A stretch of DNA of 64,000 bases. Origin: Variovorax paradoxus (GTDB lineage Bacteria > Pseudomonadota > Gammaproteobacteria > Burkholderiales > Burkholderiaceae_C). Below, piece by piece: positions 40,678-49,048 of this stretch. The stretch covers positions 310,001 through 374,000 of the forward strand of contig NZ_JAGGNW010000014.1 in the NCBI RefSeq assembly GCF_018614875.1, read 5' to 3'. Within the stretch, counting starts at the first letter, position 1, and the number at the start of each line of letters is the position of its first letter. Both the position numbers and the translations under genes were made by a program. The notes under the pieces were generated by a model. The model worked only from the letters and a program-made list of their open reading frames with translations, made no database searches and had not been told where the DNA came from.

Positions 40678-41721
40678 TCAATCTTGTTGTCGTGCCAGCA
40701 GCATGGCGTCGCCATAGCTGAAGAAGCGGTAGTCGTTGGCGATGGCGTGGGCGTACAGCGCCATCACGCGCTCGTAGCCCGCAAAGGCCGAGACCAGCAT
40801 CATCAGCGTGCTCTTCGGCAAATGGAAGTTGGTGACCAGCAGGTCGACGTGCGCGAATACGAAGCCCGGCGTGATGAAGATGCGCGTGTCGCCCGCGGCC
40901 TCGCCGCTCCTGGCCCACGATTCGAGCGTGCGCACGGTGGTGGTGCCGACCGCGACGACGCGGCCGCCACGTGCCTTGCATTCGGCAATCGCGCGCTGCG
41001 TGGCTTCGGGCACCTCGTAGCGCTCGGCGTGCATCGTGTGCTCGGCAATATTTTCGGTCTTCACCGGCTGGAAGGTGCCGGCGCCGACGTGCAGCGTGAC
41101 GCTGGCGCGCTGCACGCCGCGGGCTTCGAGCTCGGCCAGCAGGCCTTCGTCGAAGTGCAGCGCGGCGGTGGGCGCGGCCACCGCGCCGGGCACGCGCGCG
41201 AACACGGTCTGGTAGCGGCTCTCGTCGTCGGCCGAGTCGGTGTGCGTGATGTAGGGCGGCAGCGGCACATGGCCGCAGCGCTGCATCAGCGCGTAGGGAT
41301 CTTCGCCGGCATCGCTCTCGAAACCGAAGCGGAACAGCGCGCCCTGCTCGTCGGGCCAGCGGCCCAGCAGCGTCGCGCGAAAGCCACCGACCATCTGCAG
41401 CGTGGTGCCTATCGGAGGCTTCTTGCTGACCTTCATGTGCGCCACAACCTCGTGGCCCTGCAGCACGCGTTCGACCAGCAGTTCGAGCTTGCCGCCGGTC
41501 GGCTTCTCGCCGAACAGGCGCGCCTTGACCACGCGCGTGTCGTTGAAGACCAGCAGGTCGCCCGCGCGCAGCAACGACGGCAGGCTCTTGAAGATGCGGT
41601 CGGCCGGTGCATCGCCCGTGCCGTCGAGCAGGCGGGAGGCGGTGCGTTCGGCAGCCGGGTGTTGCGCCACCAGCTCGGGCGGCAGGACGAAATCGAAATC
41701 GGAGAGCGTGAAGGCGCGCAT
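40678..41721 (-). CDS. queA: S-adenosylmethionine:tRNA ribosyltransferase-isomerase
   Basis: QueA converts preQ1-tRNA to epoxyqueuosine-tRNA using SAM. The 347-residue protein has FDFVLPPELVAQHPAAERTA, DLLVFNDTRVVKARLFG, LHFDEGLLAEL, VTLHVGAGTFQPVK, GTTTVRTLES, and VDLLVTNFHLPKSTLMMLVS. It is complete. The ATG at 41719-41721 starts MRAFTLSDFDF; an upstream in-frame ATG at 41760 adds a non-conserved leader. It is divergent from recG across 84 bp. Confidence 0.97.
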   Translation of the reverse strand: MRAFTLSDFDFVLPPELVAQHPAAERTASRLLDGTGDAPADRIFKSLPSLLRAGDLLVFNDTRVVKARLFGEKPTGGKLELLVERVLQGHEVVAHMKVSKKPPIGTTLQMVGGFRATLLGRWPDEQGALFRFGFESDAGEDPYALMQRCGHVPLPPYITHTDSADDESRYQTVFARVPGAVAAPTAALHFDEGLLAELEARGVQRASVTLHVGAGTFQPVKTENIAEHTMHAERYEVPEATQRAIAECKARGGRVVAVGTTTVRTLESWARSGEAAGDTRIFITPGFVFAHVDLLVTNFHLPKSTLMMLVSAFAGYERVMALYAHAIANDYRFFSYGDAMLLARQQD

Positions 41722-41805
41722 GGTGCTTGAGGGCCGGACAGGCCCGTGCCAAGGAGGCATGGGGAAAGAAGAAAAAACGAGGCGGGAGCCGGGCAGAATT
41801 GTCCC

Positions 41806-43935
41806 ATGCCCGCTTCCGCGAAGTCAGTGCCGCCCGAAAAGACCACAAGCCCGCCCGTCGCCGCCCCGGCCGCGCCCGGTGCCGGGCTGAGCGCGGTGCA
41901 GCGCGCGCTGCGCAAGCTCGGCCTGGTGCGCGACATCGACTTCGCGCTCTACCTGCCGATGCGCTACGAGGACGAGACGCGCATCGTGCGCCTGGCCGAC
42001 ACGCGCGACGGCGACATGGCGCAGGTCGAGGGCGTCGTCACCGAATGCGAGGTGGTGTTCCGCCCGCGCCGCCAGCTGATCGCCACCATCGACGACGGCA
42101 GCGACACCTGCCAGTTGCGCTTCTTCAATTTCTATCCCTCGCAGCAGAAGCAGCTGGCCGTTGGCGCGCATGTGCGCGTGCGGGGCGAGGTGCGCGGCGG
42201 CTTCGTCGGGCGGCAGATGATGCATCCCACAGTCAAGGCGGCCGGCACGGCATTGCCGCAGGCACTGACGCCGGTCTATTCGACCATTGCCGGACTGCCG
42301 CAGCCGGTGCTTCGGCGCGAGGTGCGCTCGGGCCTTGCGCGCGCGGTGCTCGACGAGACGATTCCCGTGCAGATCGGATGGCGCGGCGCCTGGGACCTGC
42401 GCAGTTCGCTGAGCTTTCTTCACTACCCCACGCCCGATGTGGCGATGGCCACGCTCGAAGACCACAGCCATCCGGCGTGGCAGCGCATCAAGGCGGAGGA
42501 GCTGCTGGCGCAGCAGCTCTCGCAATTCCAGGCGCGGCTGGAACGCGCGGCGCAGCGCGCGCCGATGCTGCCTTCCTCGGCCGAGCCGGAGGCGAGTTCG
42601 CTGCATGCGCAGCTGCTCGCGGTGCTTCCCTTCGGCCTGACCGGAGCGCAACAGCGCGTGGGCGAGGAAATCACGCGCGACCTGCGCCGCGAAGTTCCGA
42701 TGCACCGACTGCTGCAGGGCGACGTGGGCTCGGGCAAGACCGTGGTGGCGGCGCTCGCGGCGGCGCGCTGCATCGATGCTGGCTTTCAGTGCGCGCTGAT
42801 GGCGCCGACCGAAATCCTCGCGGCCCAGCACTTCGGCAAGCTGGTCGGCTGGCTCGATCCGCTGCTGGCCGAACGCGGCCTGCGCGTGGCCTGGCTCACC
42901 GGCAGCCAGAAGAAGAAGGAGCGCGATGCGATGTCGGCCGCGGTCGAGAGCGGCGAGGCGGCGCTGGTCATCGGCACGCACGCGGTCATCTCGGAAAAGG
43001 TGCGCTTCAGGAACCTCGCGCTCGCGATCATCGACGAGCAGCACCGCTTCGGCGTGGCGCAGCGGCTCGCCTTGCGCGGCAAGGCCGTCGGGCACCTGGA
43101 ACCTCACTTGTTGATGATGAGCGCCACGCCCATCCCGCGCACGCTGGCGATGAGCTACTACGCCGACCTCGACGTTTCCACGCTCGACGAACTGCCGCCG
43201 GGCCGCACGCCCATCGTCACCCGGCTGGTGGCGGACCACCGGCGCGACGAGGTGATTGCACGCATCCAGGCGCAGCTCGGGCAGGGGCGGCAGGTCTATT
43301 GGGTTTGCCCGTTGATCGAGGAAAGCGAAGCCGTCGACCTGCGCAACGCCACCGAGACGCGCGACGAGCTGGCGGATGCGCTCGGTGCGGCCGTCAACGT
43401 CGGCTTGCTGCATTCGCGCATGCCCACGGCGGAGAAGCAGGCGGTGATGGCCGCCTTCACGGCCAACGAAATCCAGGTGCTGGTGAGTACCACGGTGATC
43501 GAGGTCGGCGTGGACGTGCCGAACGCTTCGCTGATGGTGATCGAGCATGCCGAGCGCTTCGGGCTTTCGCAACTGCACCAGCTGCGTGGCCGCGTGGGAC
43601 GCGGCGCTGCGGCCTCGGCCTGCGTGCTGCTCTACGCGCCGGGCGACAGCGGCCGGGTCGGCGAAGCGGCCCGGGCCCGGCTCAAGGCCATGGCCGAAAC
43701 CGGCGACGGCTTCGAGATTGCGCGGCGCGACCTCGAGATCCGCGGCCCGGGCGAGTTCCTGGGCGCGCGCCAGTCGGGCGCCCCGCTGCTGCGCTTTGCC
43801 GACCTGACGACCGACGTGATGCTGCTCGACTGGGCGCGCGAACTCGCGCCGCTGATGCTCGACAAGCACCCGGACCTGGCCCAGCGCCATATCGACCGCT
43901 GGCTCGGCACCAAGGCCGAGTACCTGAAGGCCTGA
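41806..43935 (+). CDS. recG: ATP-dependent DNA helicase RecG
   Basis: RecG remodels stalled forks and branch-migrates Holliday junctions. The 709-residue protein has the N-terminal wedge/OB domain (RYEDETRIVRLADTRDGDMA, then QLRFFNFYPSQQKQL). The helicase core shows Walker A GDVGSGKT at 305-312, Walker B DEQH at 410-413, MMSATPIPRTLAMSYY, STTVIEVGVDVPNASLM and QLRGRVGRG. The C-terminal wrap domain is complete. The ATG at 41806 (MPASAKS) was preferred to a longer in-frame extension back to 41746 that overlaps the promoter gap with queA. Confidence 0.96.
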   Translation: MPASAKSVPPEKTTSPPVAAPAAPGAGLSAVQRALRKLGLVRDIDFALYLPMRYEDETRIVRLADTRDGDMAQVEGVVTECEVVFRPRRQLIATIDDGSDTCQLRFFNFYPSQQKQLAVGAHVRVRGEVRGGFVGRQMMHPTVKAAGTALPQALTPVYSTIAGLPQPVLRREVRSGLARAVLDETIPVQIGWRGAWDLRSSLSFLHYPTPDVAMATLEDHSHPAWQRIKAEELLAQQLSQFQARLERAAQRAPMLPSSAEPEASSLHAQLLAVLPFGLTGAQQRVGEEITRDLRREVPMHRLLQGDVGSGKTVVAALAAARCIDAGFQCALMAPTEILAAQHFGKLVGWLDPLLAERGLRVAWLTGSQKKKERDAMSAAVESGEAALVIGTHAVISEKVRFRNLALAIIDEQHRFGVAQRLALRGKAVGHLEPHLLMMSATPIPRTLAMSYYADLDVSTLDELPPGRTPIVTRLVADHRRDEVIARIQAQLGQGRQVYWVCPLIEESEAVDLRNATETRDELADALGAAVNVGLLHSRMPTAEKQAVMAAFTANEIQVLVSTTVIEVGVDVPNASLMVIEHAERFGLSQLHQLRGRVGRGAAASACVLLYAPGDSGRVGEAARARLKAMAETGDGFEIARRDLEIRGPGEFLGARQSGAPLLRFADLTTDVMLLDWARELAPLMLDKHPDLAQRHIDRWLGTKAEYLKA

Positions 43936-44014
43936 AGGCGCGTCGGGCCGTTGCCCAAGCGGCTCGCTCCGCTGTGAACAGCTTCTAAAACCCCGCCCCA
44001 GCCTGGGCACGGAC

Positions 44015-44037
44015 GCTTGCGCATAATTGACGCAAGC
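44015..44037 (+). promoter_or_regulatory. Palindrome over the oxyR promoter
   Basis: GCTTGCG (44015-44021) and CGCAAGC (44031-44037) flank CATAATTGA, whose CATAAT (44022-44027) could be a -10 element. The dyad ends 1 nt before the oxyR ATG. A regulator bound here would block transcription; autoregulation is inferred. Confidence 0.5.
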
Positions 44038-44038
44038 T

Positions 44039-45004
44039 ATGACTCTCACCGAACTCAAATACATCGTCGCAGTAGCCCGCGAACGGCACTTCGGCAAGGC
44101 GGCCGAGGCCTGCTACGTCTCCCAACCCACTCTCTCGGTGGCCATCAAGAAGCTCGAAGACGAACTCGAAGTCAAGCTCTTCGAACGCAGCGCCGGCGAG
44201 GTCACCGTCACGCCGCTCGGCGAGCAGATCGTGCAGCAGGCGCAGAGCGTGCTCGACCAGGCCGCCAGCATCAAGGAAATCGCCAAGCGCGGGAAGGACC
44301 CGCTGGCCGGCCCGCTGAACCTGGGCGTGATCTACACCATCGGCCCGTACCTGCTGCCCGACCTGGTGCGGCAGGTGATTGCGCGCACGCCGCAGATGCC
44401 CCTGGTGCTGCAGGAGAACTTCACCGTCAAGCTGCTCGAGATGCTGCGCGCCGGCGAGATCGACTGCGCGATCATGGCCGAGCCCTTCCCTGACACCGGC
44501 CTGGCGATGGCGCCGCTCTACGACGAGCCATTCATGGCGGCGCTGCCCACGAAGCACAAGCTGGCCGACCGCGAATCGGTCACTTCGGAAGAGCTGCAGA
44601 ACGAAACCATGCTGCTGCTCGGCACCGGCCATTGCTTTCGCGACCATGTGCTCGAGGTGTGCCCCGAGTTCGCTCGCTTCTCGAGCAACGCCGAAGGCAT
44701 TCGCAAGAGCTTCGAGGGCTCGTCGCTCGAGACCATCAAGCACATGGTGGCGTCGGGCATGGGCGTGACGCTGGTGCCGCGCCTGTCGGTGCCCGCCGAA
44801 GCGCTCAAGCCCAAGGTCAAGGGACGCAAGGAGCCCGAACAGATGGTGCGCTACCTGCCGGTGCGCGACGCGCATGACCGCGATCCGCCGACGCGGCGCG
44901 TGGTGCTGGCCTGGCGCCGCACCTTCACGCGCTACGAGGCGATTGCGGCCTTGCGCAACGCGATCTATGCCTGCGAATTGCCGGGTGTCAAACGGCTGTC
45001 GTAG
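44039..45004 (+). CDS. oxyR: Hydrogen-peroxide-sensing regulator OxyR
   Basis: OxyR is a LysR-type regulator that senses peroxide through a disulfide. The 321-residue protein has the helix-turn-helix TELKYIVAVARERHFGKAAE, then CYVSQPTLSVAIKKLEDEL. The redox pair is at exactly Cys199 (LGTGHCFRDH) and Cys208 (LEVCPEF), the E. coli OxyR numbering. The ATG at 44039 (MTLTELKYIV) was chosen over one 12 nt upstream because it fixes that numbering. It is followed by dps, a classical OxyR target, on the same strand. Confidence 0.95.
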   Translation: MTLTELKYIVAVARERHFGKAAEACYVSQPTLSVAIKKLEDELEVKLFERSAGEVTVTPLGEQIVQQAQSVLDQAASIKEIAKRGKDPLAGPLNLGVIYTIGPYLLPDLVRQVIARTPQMPLVLQENFTVKLLEMLRAGEIDCAIMAEPFPDTGLAMAPLYDEPFMAALPTKHKLADRESVTSEELQNETMLLLGTGHCFRDHVLEVCPEFARFSSNAEGIRKSFEGSSLETIKHMVASGMGVTLVPRLSVPAEALKPKVKGRKEPEQMVRYLPVRDAHDRDPPTRRVVLAWRRTFTRYEAIAALRNAIYACELPGVKRLS

Positions 45005-45057
45005 ACATGCCCGAACCTGGCCTGCGCGGCGGCCGTTTGGATTCATTCATCGCCGGG

Positions 45058-45100
45058 ATAGAGCGACACTGTTGCGAAGCCGCGGGCCGGCTTTCAGAAT
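45058..45100 (+). promoter_or_regulatory. dps: Candidate OxyR-activated dps promoter
   Basis: A half-site ATAG-N7-CTGT (45058-45072), close to the OxyR ATAG-N7-CTAT consensus, abuts a -35 TTGCGA (45072-45077). A 17-nt spacer follows, then a -10 CAGAAT (45095-45100). The dps ATG is 40 nt downstream. The second OxyR half-site is not clear. Confidence 0.45.
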
Positions 45101-45139
45101 GACGGTGTTCCGCAAAACCTGAAGAAAGAGTTTCCCGCC

Positions 45140-45712
45140 ATGGCAAAAGCATCGAAAAAAGCATCGCCCTCTTCGCCCGGCAAGGTGCCCAAGAAGGGCG
45201 GCGCCCTGGTGGCGCAGGAGTCCGGCAGCCGCAATGCGCCCCTCATCAACATCGGCATCGAGCGGCAGGACCGCGCCGCCATTGCCGAGGGCCTGAGCCG
45301 CGTGCTGGCCGACACCTACACGCTCTATCTCACGACCCACAACTTCCACTGGAACGTGACGGGGCCGCACTTCAACTCGCTGCATGCGATGTTCATGGGC
45401 CAGTACACCGAGCTCTGGGGCGCCACCGACGTGCTCGCGGAACGCATTCGCGCGCTGGGCCATTACGCGCCGGGCTCCTACGCCGAGTTCAGCAAGATCG
45501 CCACCGTGCCCGACGTGCCGCAGACCCCGCCCAAGGCCATGGAGATGGTGCGCATCCTTGTCAAGGGCCACGAAACCGTGTCGCGCATCGCGCGCGAATT
45601 CATCCCCGTGGCCGAGGAAGCCGGGGACGACCCCACGGCCGACATGCTGACCGCGCGCTGCACGGTGCACGACCAGACCGCATGGATGCTGCGCTCGCTG
45701 CTCGAAGACTGA
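45140..45712 (+). CDS. dps: DNA-binding ferritin-like protein Dps
   Basis: Dps forms dodecamers that oxidise and store iron with peroxide and coat DNA during stress. The 190-residue protein has an unusually Lys-rich N-terminal tail (MAKASKKASP, then PGKVPKKGG, residues 1-20), a probable DNA-binding extension. The ferroxidase-site pattern is THNFHWNVTGPHFNSLHAMF (H67, H70, H82) with TDVLAERI (D97, E101). It lies directly after oxyR and is probably induced by it. A hairpin element begins with the first base after the stop codon. Confidence 0.94.
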   Translation: MAKASKKASPSSPGKVPKKGGALVAQESGSRNAPLINIGIERQDRAAIAEGLSRVLADTYTLYLTTHNFHWNVTGPHFNSLHAMFMGQYTELWGATDVLAERIRALGHYAPGSYAEFSKIATVPDVPQTPPKAMEMVRILVKGHETVSRIAREFIPVAEEAGDDPTADMLTARCTVHDQTAWMLRSLLED

Positions 45713-45833
45713 GAAGGTGTGAATGAACCTGCTGCGCACCCCGATCTCGCATCTGCGGTCCTCACCGTACGCGCGTACGGTTCCGGTCCTCGACGCAAGC
45801 TCGGGGCGCTCGCGACGGTTCCTTCACACCTTC
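45713..45833. repeat. 121-bp imperfect inverted-repeat element (MITE-like hairpin)
   Basis: Terminal arms GAAGGTGTGAATGAACC (45713-45729) and GGTTCCTTCACACCTTC (45817-45833) match at 16 of 17 positions as an inverted repeat. Inside, GCACCCCGATCTCGCATC can pair with GACGCAAGCTCGGGGCGC with few mismatches, and the centre is the perfect 18-bp palindrome ACCGTACGCGCGTACGGT (45764-45781). The short flank TGA occurs on both sides (45710-45712 and 45834-45836), which could be a target duplication. No coding potential is seen. It could be a mobile MITE-type element, a long 3' structure or a small RNA gene. Confidence 0.7.
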
Positions 45834-45858
45834 TGAGCGCCCGAGCCCGGGAACCCGG

Positions 45859-45885
45859 GAGCGGCACAATGGCCGCTCTTTTTTT
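45859..45885 (+). terminator. Rho-independent terminator just before ubiA
   Basis: GAGCGGC (45859-45865) pairs with GCCGCTC (45872-45878), followed by seven T. It ends 9 nt before the ubiA start, so it probably ends dps transcription and acts as a barrier to read-through into ubiA. Confidence 0.85.
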
Positions 45886-45894
45886 GCCTGCCGC

Positions 45895-46755
45895 ATGCTT
45901 GCCCGCCGTTTTGCGCTCTATCTCGACCTGATCCGCTGGAACCGCCCCGCCGGCTGGCTGCTGCTGCTCTGGCCCACGCTGGGTGCGCTCTGGTTCGCGG
46001 CCGAGGGCTGGCCGGGCTGGCACCTGCTGACGGTGTTCGTGCTGGGCACCATCCTGATGCGCAGCGCGGGCTGCTGCGTCAACGACGTGGCCGACCGCGA
46101 TTTCGACCGCCATGTGAAGCGGACCGCGCAACGGCCGGTGACCAGCGGCGCGGTGTCGGTCAGGGAGGCGCTGGTGCTGGGCGCCGTGCTGGCACTGCTG
46201 GCCTTCGGGCTGGTGCTCACGACCAACCGGCTCACCATCCTGTGGTCGTTCGGGGCGCTGGCCATCACGCTGGCCTATCCGTTCGCCAAGCGCTTCGTGT
46301 CGGTTCCGCAGGCGGTGCTCGGCATTGCCTTCAGCTTCGGCATTCCGATGGCTTTTGCGGCGGTGCAATCCACGGTTCCGGTGTTGGCCGCCTGGCTGCT
46401 GGCCGGCAACCTGTTCTGGGTGCTGGCCTACGACACCGAGTACGCGATGGTCGACCGCGACGACGACCTGAAGATCGGCATGAAGACCTCGGCCATCACC
46501 TTCGGCCGCTTCGACGTGGCGGCCGTGATGGCGAGCTACGGCCTGTTCCTGGCCATCTGGGCGTGGGCGGGCGCGAGCCGGGGCCTGGGCGCCGTATTCT
46601 TCGCAGCCGTCGGCATTGCCGTGGCGCAAGCCGCCTGGCACTGGCGGCTGATCAGGGGCCGCACCCGCGACGGCTGCTTCAAGGCTTTCCGGCTGAACCA
46701 CTGGCTGGGCTTCACCGTGTTTGCCGGCATCGCGGCCGGCTACGCGCTGAGGTAG
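45895..46755 (+). CDS. ubiA: 4-hydroxybenzoate polyprenyltransferase
   Basis: UbiA prenylates 4-hydroxybenzoate in ubiquinone synthesis at the inner membrane. The 286-residue protein has about eight helices and both aspartate-rich motifs: NDVADRDFD at 63-71 and YDTEYAMVDRDDD near 178-190. The N-terminal LIRWNRPAGWLLLLWPTLGA region is typical. The ATG at 45895 lies 9 nt after the T-run of a strong terminator, so no promoter of its own fits between; transcription must come from read-through or from a start inside the upstream element. proC is convergent. Confidence 0.94.
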   Translation: MLARRFALYLDLIRWNRPAGWLLLLWPTLGALWFAAEGWPGWHLLTVFVLGTILMRSAGCCVNDVADRDFDRHVKRTAQRPVTSGAVSVREALVLGAVLALLAFGLVLTTNRLTILWSFGALAITLAYPFAKRFVSVPQAVLGIAFSFGIPMAFAAVQSTVPVLAAWLLAGNLFWVLAYDTEYAMVDRDDDLKIGMKTSAITFGRFDVAAVMASYGLFLAIWAWAGASRGLGAVFFAAVGIAVAQAAWHWRLIRGRTRDGCFKAFRLNHWLGFTVFAGIAAGYALR

Positions 46756-46778
46756 ATGGAGCGATCGCCGGGGCCCGC

Positions 46779-47636
46779 TCAGGCCTTGCCGAATTCGTCG
46801 CCCAGTTCGGCGGCGCGCTTCTGCGCCGCGCGAATGGCGGTCTTGAACTTCGCCTTGACGTCGGCGCCTTCGAGCGAGCTGAGGGCCGCATGGGTCGTTC
46901 CACCCTTCGACGTCACGCGTTCGCGCAGCACCGACGGCGGCTCGGTGGCGCTGTGGGCGAGCGCCGAAGCCCCGGTGAAGGTGCCGATGGCCAGCCGCTG
47001 GGCCTGGTCGAGAGGCAGGCCCATCTCGACGCCGGCTTCGGTCATCGCCTCGATGAAATAGAACACGTAGGCCGGGCCTGAGCCGGACATGGCCGTCACC
47101 GCGTCGAGCGCGGCTTCGTCGTCGACCCAGAGCAGCTCGCCGGTCGGCGCGAGCAGTTGCCCGACCAGCGCACGGTCGGCCGCATCCACCGCGGCTCGCG
47201 CATAGAGGCCGGTCATGCCCTGGCCCACCAGCGCTGGCGTGTTGGGCATGGCGCGCACCACGCGTTCGCTGCCGAGCCAGCGCGCAATGCTGCCCGACGG
47301 AATGCCCGCCGCCACGCTCAGGTGCAGTGCATTTGCTGCGAACGCGCGCACCGCGCTGGCAGCTTGCGCGAAAGTCTGCGGCTTGACTGCCCACACCACC
47401 ACGGCGCAGCGCGAAAGAGCGTCGCTGGCTTCGGCGTGGGCGGCAATGCCGAAGGCTTGCGCGAGCTTGGCGCGGGCCTCCTCGAACGGCTCGACCACCT
47501 CGAAGGCGTCGGCGCGCGCACCCTGCTTGATGAGGCCGCCGATGATGGCGCTGGCCATGTTGCCGCCGCCGATGAAGGCGATCGGAGGAAGCGGCGGCGG
47601 TGCGGTGCGGGGCAGGAAGGTGACGGCGATGGTCAT
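46779..47636 (-). CDS. proC: Pyrroline-5-carboxylate reductase
   Basis: ProC makes proline from pyrroline-5-carboxylate with NADPH. The 285-residue protein has IAFIGGGNMASAIIGGLIKQ, VVWAVKPQTFAQAA, VVRAMPNTPALVGQGMTGLY, and the substrate-binding signature AMSGSGPAYVFYFIEAMTEAG. The end carries VTSKGGTTHAALSSLE. The ATG at 47634-47636 overlaps the stop of the upstream phytase-like gene (ATGA). It converges on ubiA. Confidence 0.96.
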   Translation of the reverse strand: MTIAVTFLPRTAPPPLPPIAFIGGGNMASAIIGGLIKQGARADAFEVVEPFEEARAKLAQAFGIAAHAEASDALSRCAVVVWAVKPQTFAQAASAVRAFAANALHLSVAAGIPSGSIARWLGSERVVRAMPNTPALVGQGMTGLYARAAVDAADRALVGQLLAPTGELLWVDDEAALDAVTAMSGSGPAYVFYFIEAMTEAGVEMGLPLDQAQRLAIGTFTGASALAHSATEPPSVLRERVTSKGGTTHAALSSLEGADVKAKFKTAIRAAQKRAAELGDEFGKA

Positions 47637-48832
47637 GGTCGGTCGGTGTATTCGAAGGCCGCGAACTGGGTTGTCTGCAGCGGGTTGAAATTGTCGTCGC
47701 TCACGACCACCAGCATGCGCTTGCCGTCCGGCAGCGCCGGCCCCCAGCACATGCCTTCGGTGTTGTCGAGGCGCGAAAGGCCGAGCGAGGCGAAGTCGGC
47801 GACCAGTGTCTTCGCCGCGGCGCGATGGTTGCCCGGCGCGAGCGCGTCGATCGCCAGCACGTCGGAAGCGTCGCGGGTATCGATCTCGTAGAGGCGCAGC
47901 GAGTTTCCGGCGCCGGTGGCATAGGCGCGCTCCAGCACCAGCATGCGGTCGGCATCGAGCATCAGGATTTCGCTGATGCCGTTGTCCGCACGGCTGCCGG
48001 GAATCAACGGCCGCAGCGGGATCGCATCGGGAACATAGGCAATCTGGCGCGCGGCCCGGCCGGTCTCCAGATCGACCCGGGTCAGCCGGCACGGGCCGCC
48101 CGCCGCACGGGTGGTGGGCACCGGGCCGTCCTGGATCAGTGCGCTTTCCATGGCAAGCCAGGCGTGGCGGCCGTCGGGTGTCAGCGCCAGGCCCTCGAAG
48201 CCGAGGTTGTCGCGCGGGCCGCGGTGTTGCGCCGGATCGGGGTTGAACATGGCCGGCAGGGCGAACTCGCCCAGCAGGCGGCCGTCGCGCGCCGACTCGT
48301 AGAAAGCCGGGCCGAATCCCCGCCCCACATCGCCTTCGGTCGTCCAGAGCAGGGTGCCGGCGCCCGGGCGCAGGCGCAGCGATTCGGGGTCCGGAACCGG
48401 GGTCTGGGGCTCGGCGCGGCGCCGCGCGGGCCAGGGACCGCCACCGGGGCGTTGCAGCTGCACGACACCTGTCGGCTCGGGTGCTTCCACCCAGGGCGCC
48501 GCCCATTGCGCCACATAGAAGCGGGCAGGATTCAGTTCTGATCGATCATCGCTAAGCAGCAGGTACTCACTTCTTTCTGCGTCGTACTCGATGCCGGAGA
48601 GGCCGCCGGCTGTGGTGCCTTGTATATTCAGCCGGTGCGGCCAATACGCCTCGGCCAGGCGGCGCAGCCGTCCCGGCGTCGCCGGCGGAATTGCCGTGCT
48701 GCCACAGCCGCCCAATCCCCATCCTCCCAGTCCCGCCGCCATGGCGGCCGTGGTGCCGGCCAGCAACCGGCGGCGCAGGGGCGATGCCGGAGCCTGGGAG
48801 GCCTGATCGGGGCCTGGATGAAGGGTGCGCAC
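47633..48832 (-). CDS. Exported phytase-like esterase-family protein
   Basis: This is a 399-residue exported protein of the esterase-like-activity-of-phytase type (beta-propeller). The N-terminus has a twin-arginine region (RRRLLAGTTAAMAAGLGG) followed by GLGGC, suggesting a Tat lipoprotein. The body shows GGLSGIEYDAERSEYLLLSD, NLGFEGLALTPDGRHAWLAM, ISEILMLDADRMLVLERAYA and DNTEGMCWGPALPDGKRMLV. These motifs mark the family; the true substrate is unknown. The GTG at 48830-48832 gives the full signal and has a weak Shine-Dalgarno, so the start is tentative. It is divergent from the rplN operon. Confidence 0.85.
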   Translation of the reverse strand: MRTLHPGPDQASQAPASPLRRRLLAGTTAAMAAGLGGWGLGGCGSTAIPPATPGRLRRLAEAYWPHRLNIQGTTAGGLSGIEYDAERSEYLLLSDDRSELNPARFYVAQWAAPWVEAPEPTGVVQLQRPGGGPWPARRRAEPQTPVPDPESLRLRPGAGTLLWTTEGDVGRGFGPAFYESARDGRLLGEFALPAMFNPDPAQHRGPRDNLGFEGLALTPDGRHAWLAMESALIQDGPVPTTRAAGGPCRLTRVDLETGRAARQIAYVPDAIPLRPLIPGSRADNGISEILMLDADRMLVLERAYATGAGNSLRLYEIDTRDASDVLAIDALAPGNHRAAAKTLVADFASLGLSRLDNTEGMCWGPALPDGKRMLVVVSDDNFNPLQTTQFAAFEYTDRP

Positions 48833-48875
48833 GCTGCCAAGTCTAGTTCCAGTACATTTCGTTCTCGGAAGGCAG

Positions 48876-48904
48876 TTGACATGCCTTCACCTCCATGCAA
48901 CAAT
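48876..48904 (+). promoter_or_regulatory. Promoter of the spc ribosomal-protein operon
   Basis: A perfect -35 TTGACA (48876-48881) is separated by 17 nt from AACAAT (48899-48904). It lies 144 nt before rplN in the 216-bp region shared with the divergent phytase-like gene. A small stem GCTTCGC/GCGAAGC (48910-48933) follows in the leader. The remaining leader shows nothing else that I recognise. Confidence 0.6.
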
Positions 48905-49048
48905 CGCAGGCTTCGCTTCAAAAAAGGCGAAGCTTTCAGCCCAAAGCGGAAGTGCCTCGAGTGGTTCGGGGTGCAGACGACGGGCCCAAGACTGACCGCA
49001 GCGTTTCCCTCCCGGAGGCGCATCGGTACAAGTTGGGAACTACTAGCA

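Noticed and set aside
40678..41760. Longer queA form from an ATG at 41760
   Set aside because: The extra 13 residues are not part of the family start and would run into the recG promoter gap.
41824..44097. A 757-codon open frame on the minus strand
   Set aside because: It is antisense to recG. The translation is rich in His, Arg, Gln and Gly with no family signature.
45713..45892. A small ORF across the dps-ubiA hairpin element
   Set aside because: Open frames here (for example starting near 45719) have no Shine-Dalgarno or family pattern and simply traverse the inverted repeat.
48910..48933. GCTTCGC/GCGAAGC stem in the rplN leader as a riboswitch
   Set aside because: It is a short simple stem without any known aptamer features. 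It is noted only as part of the leader.
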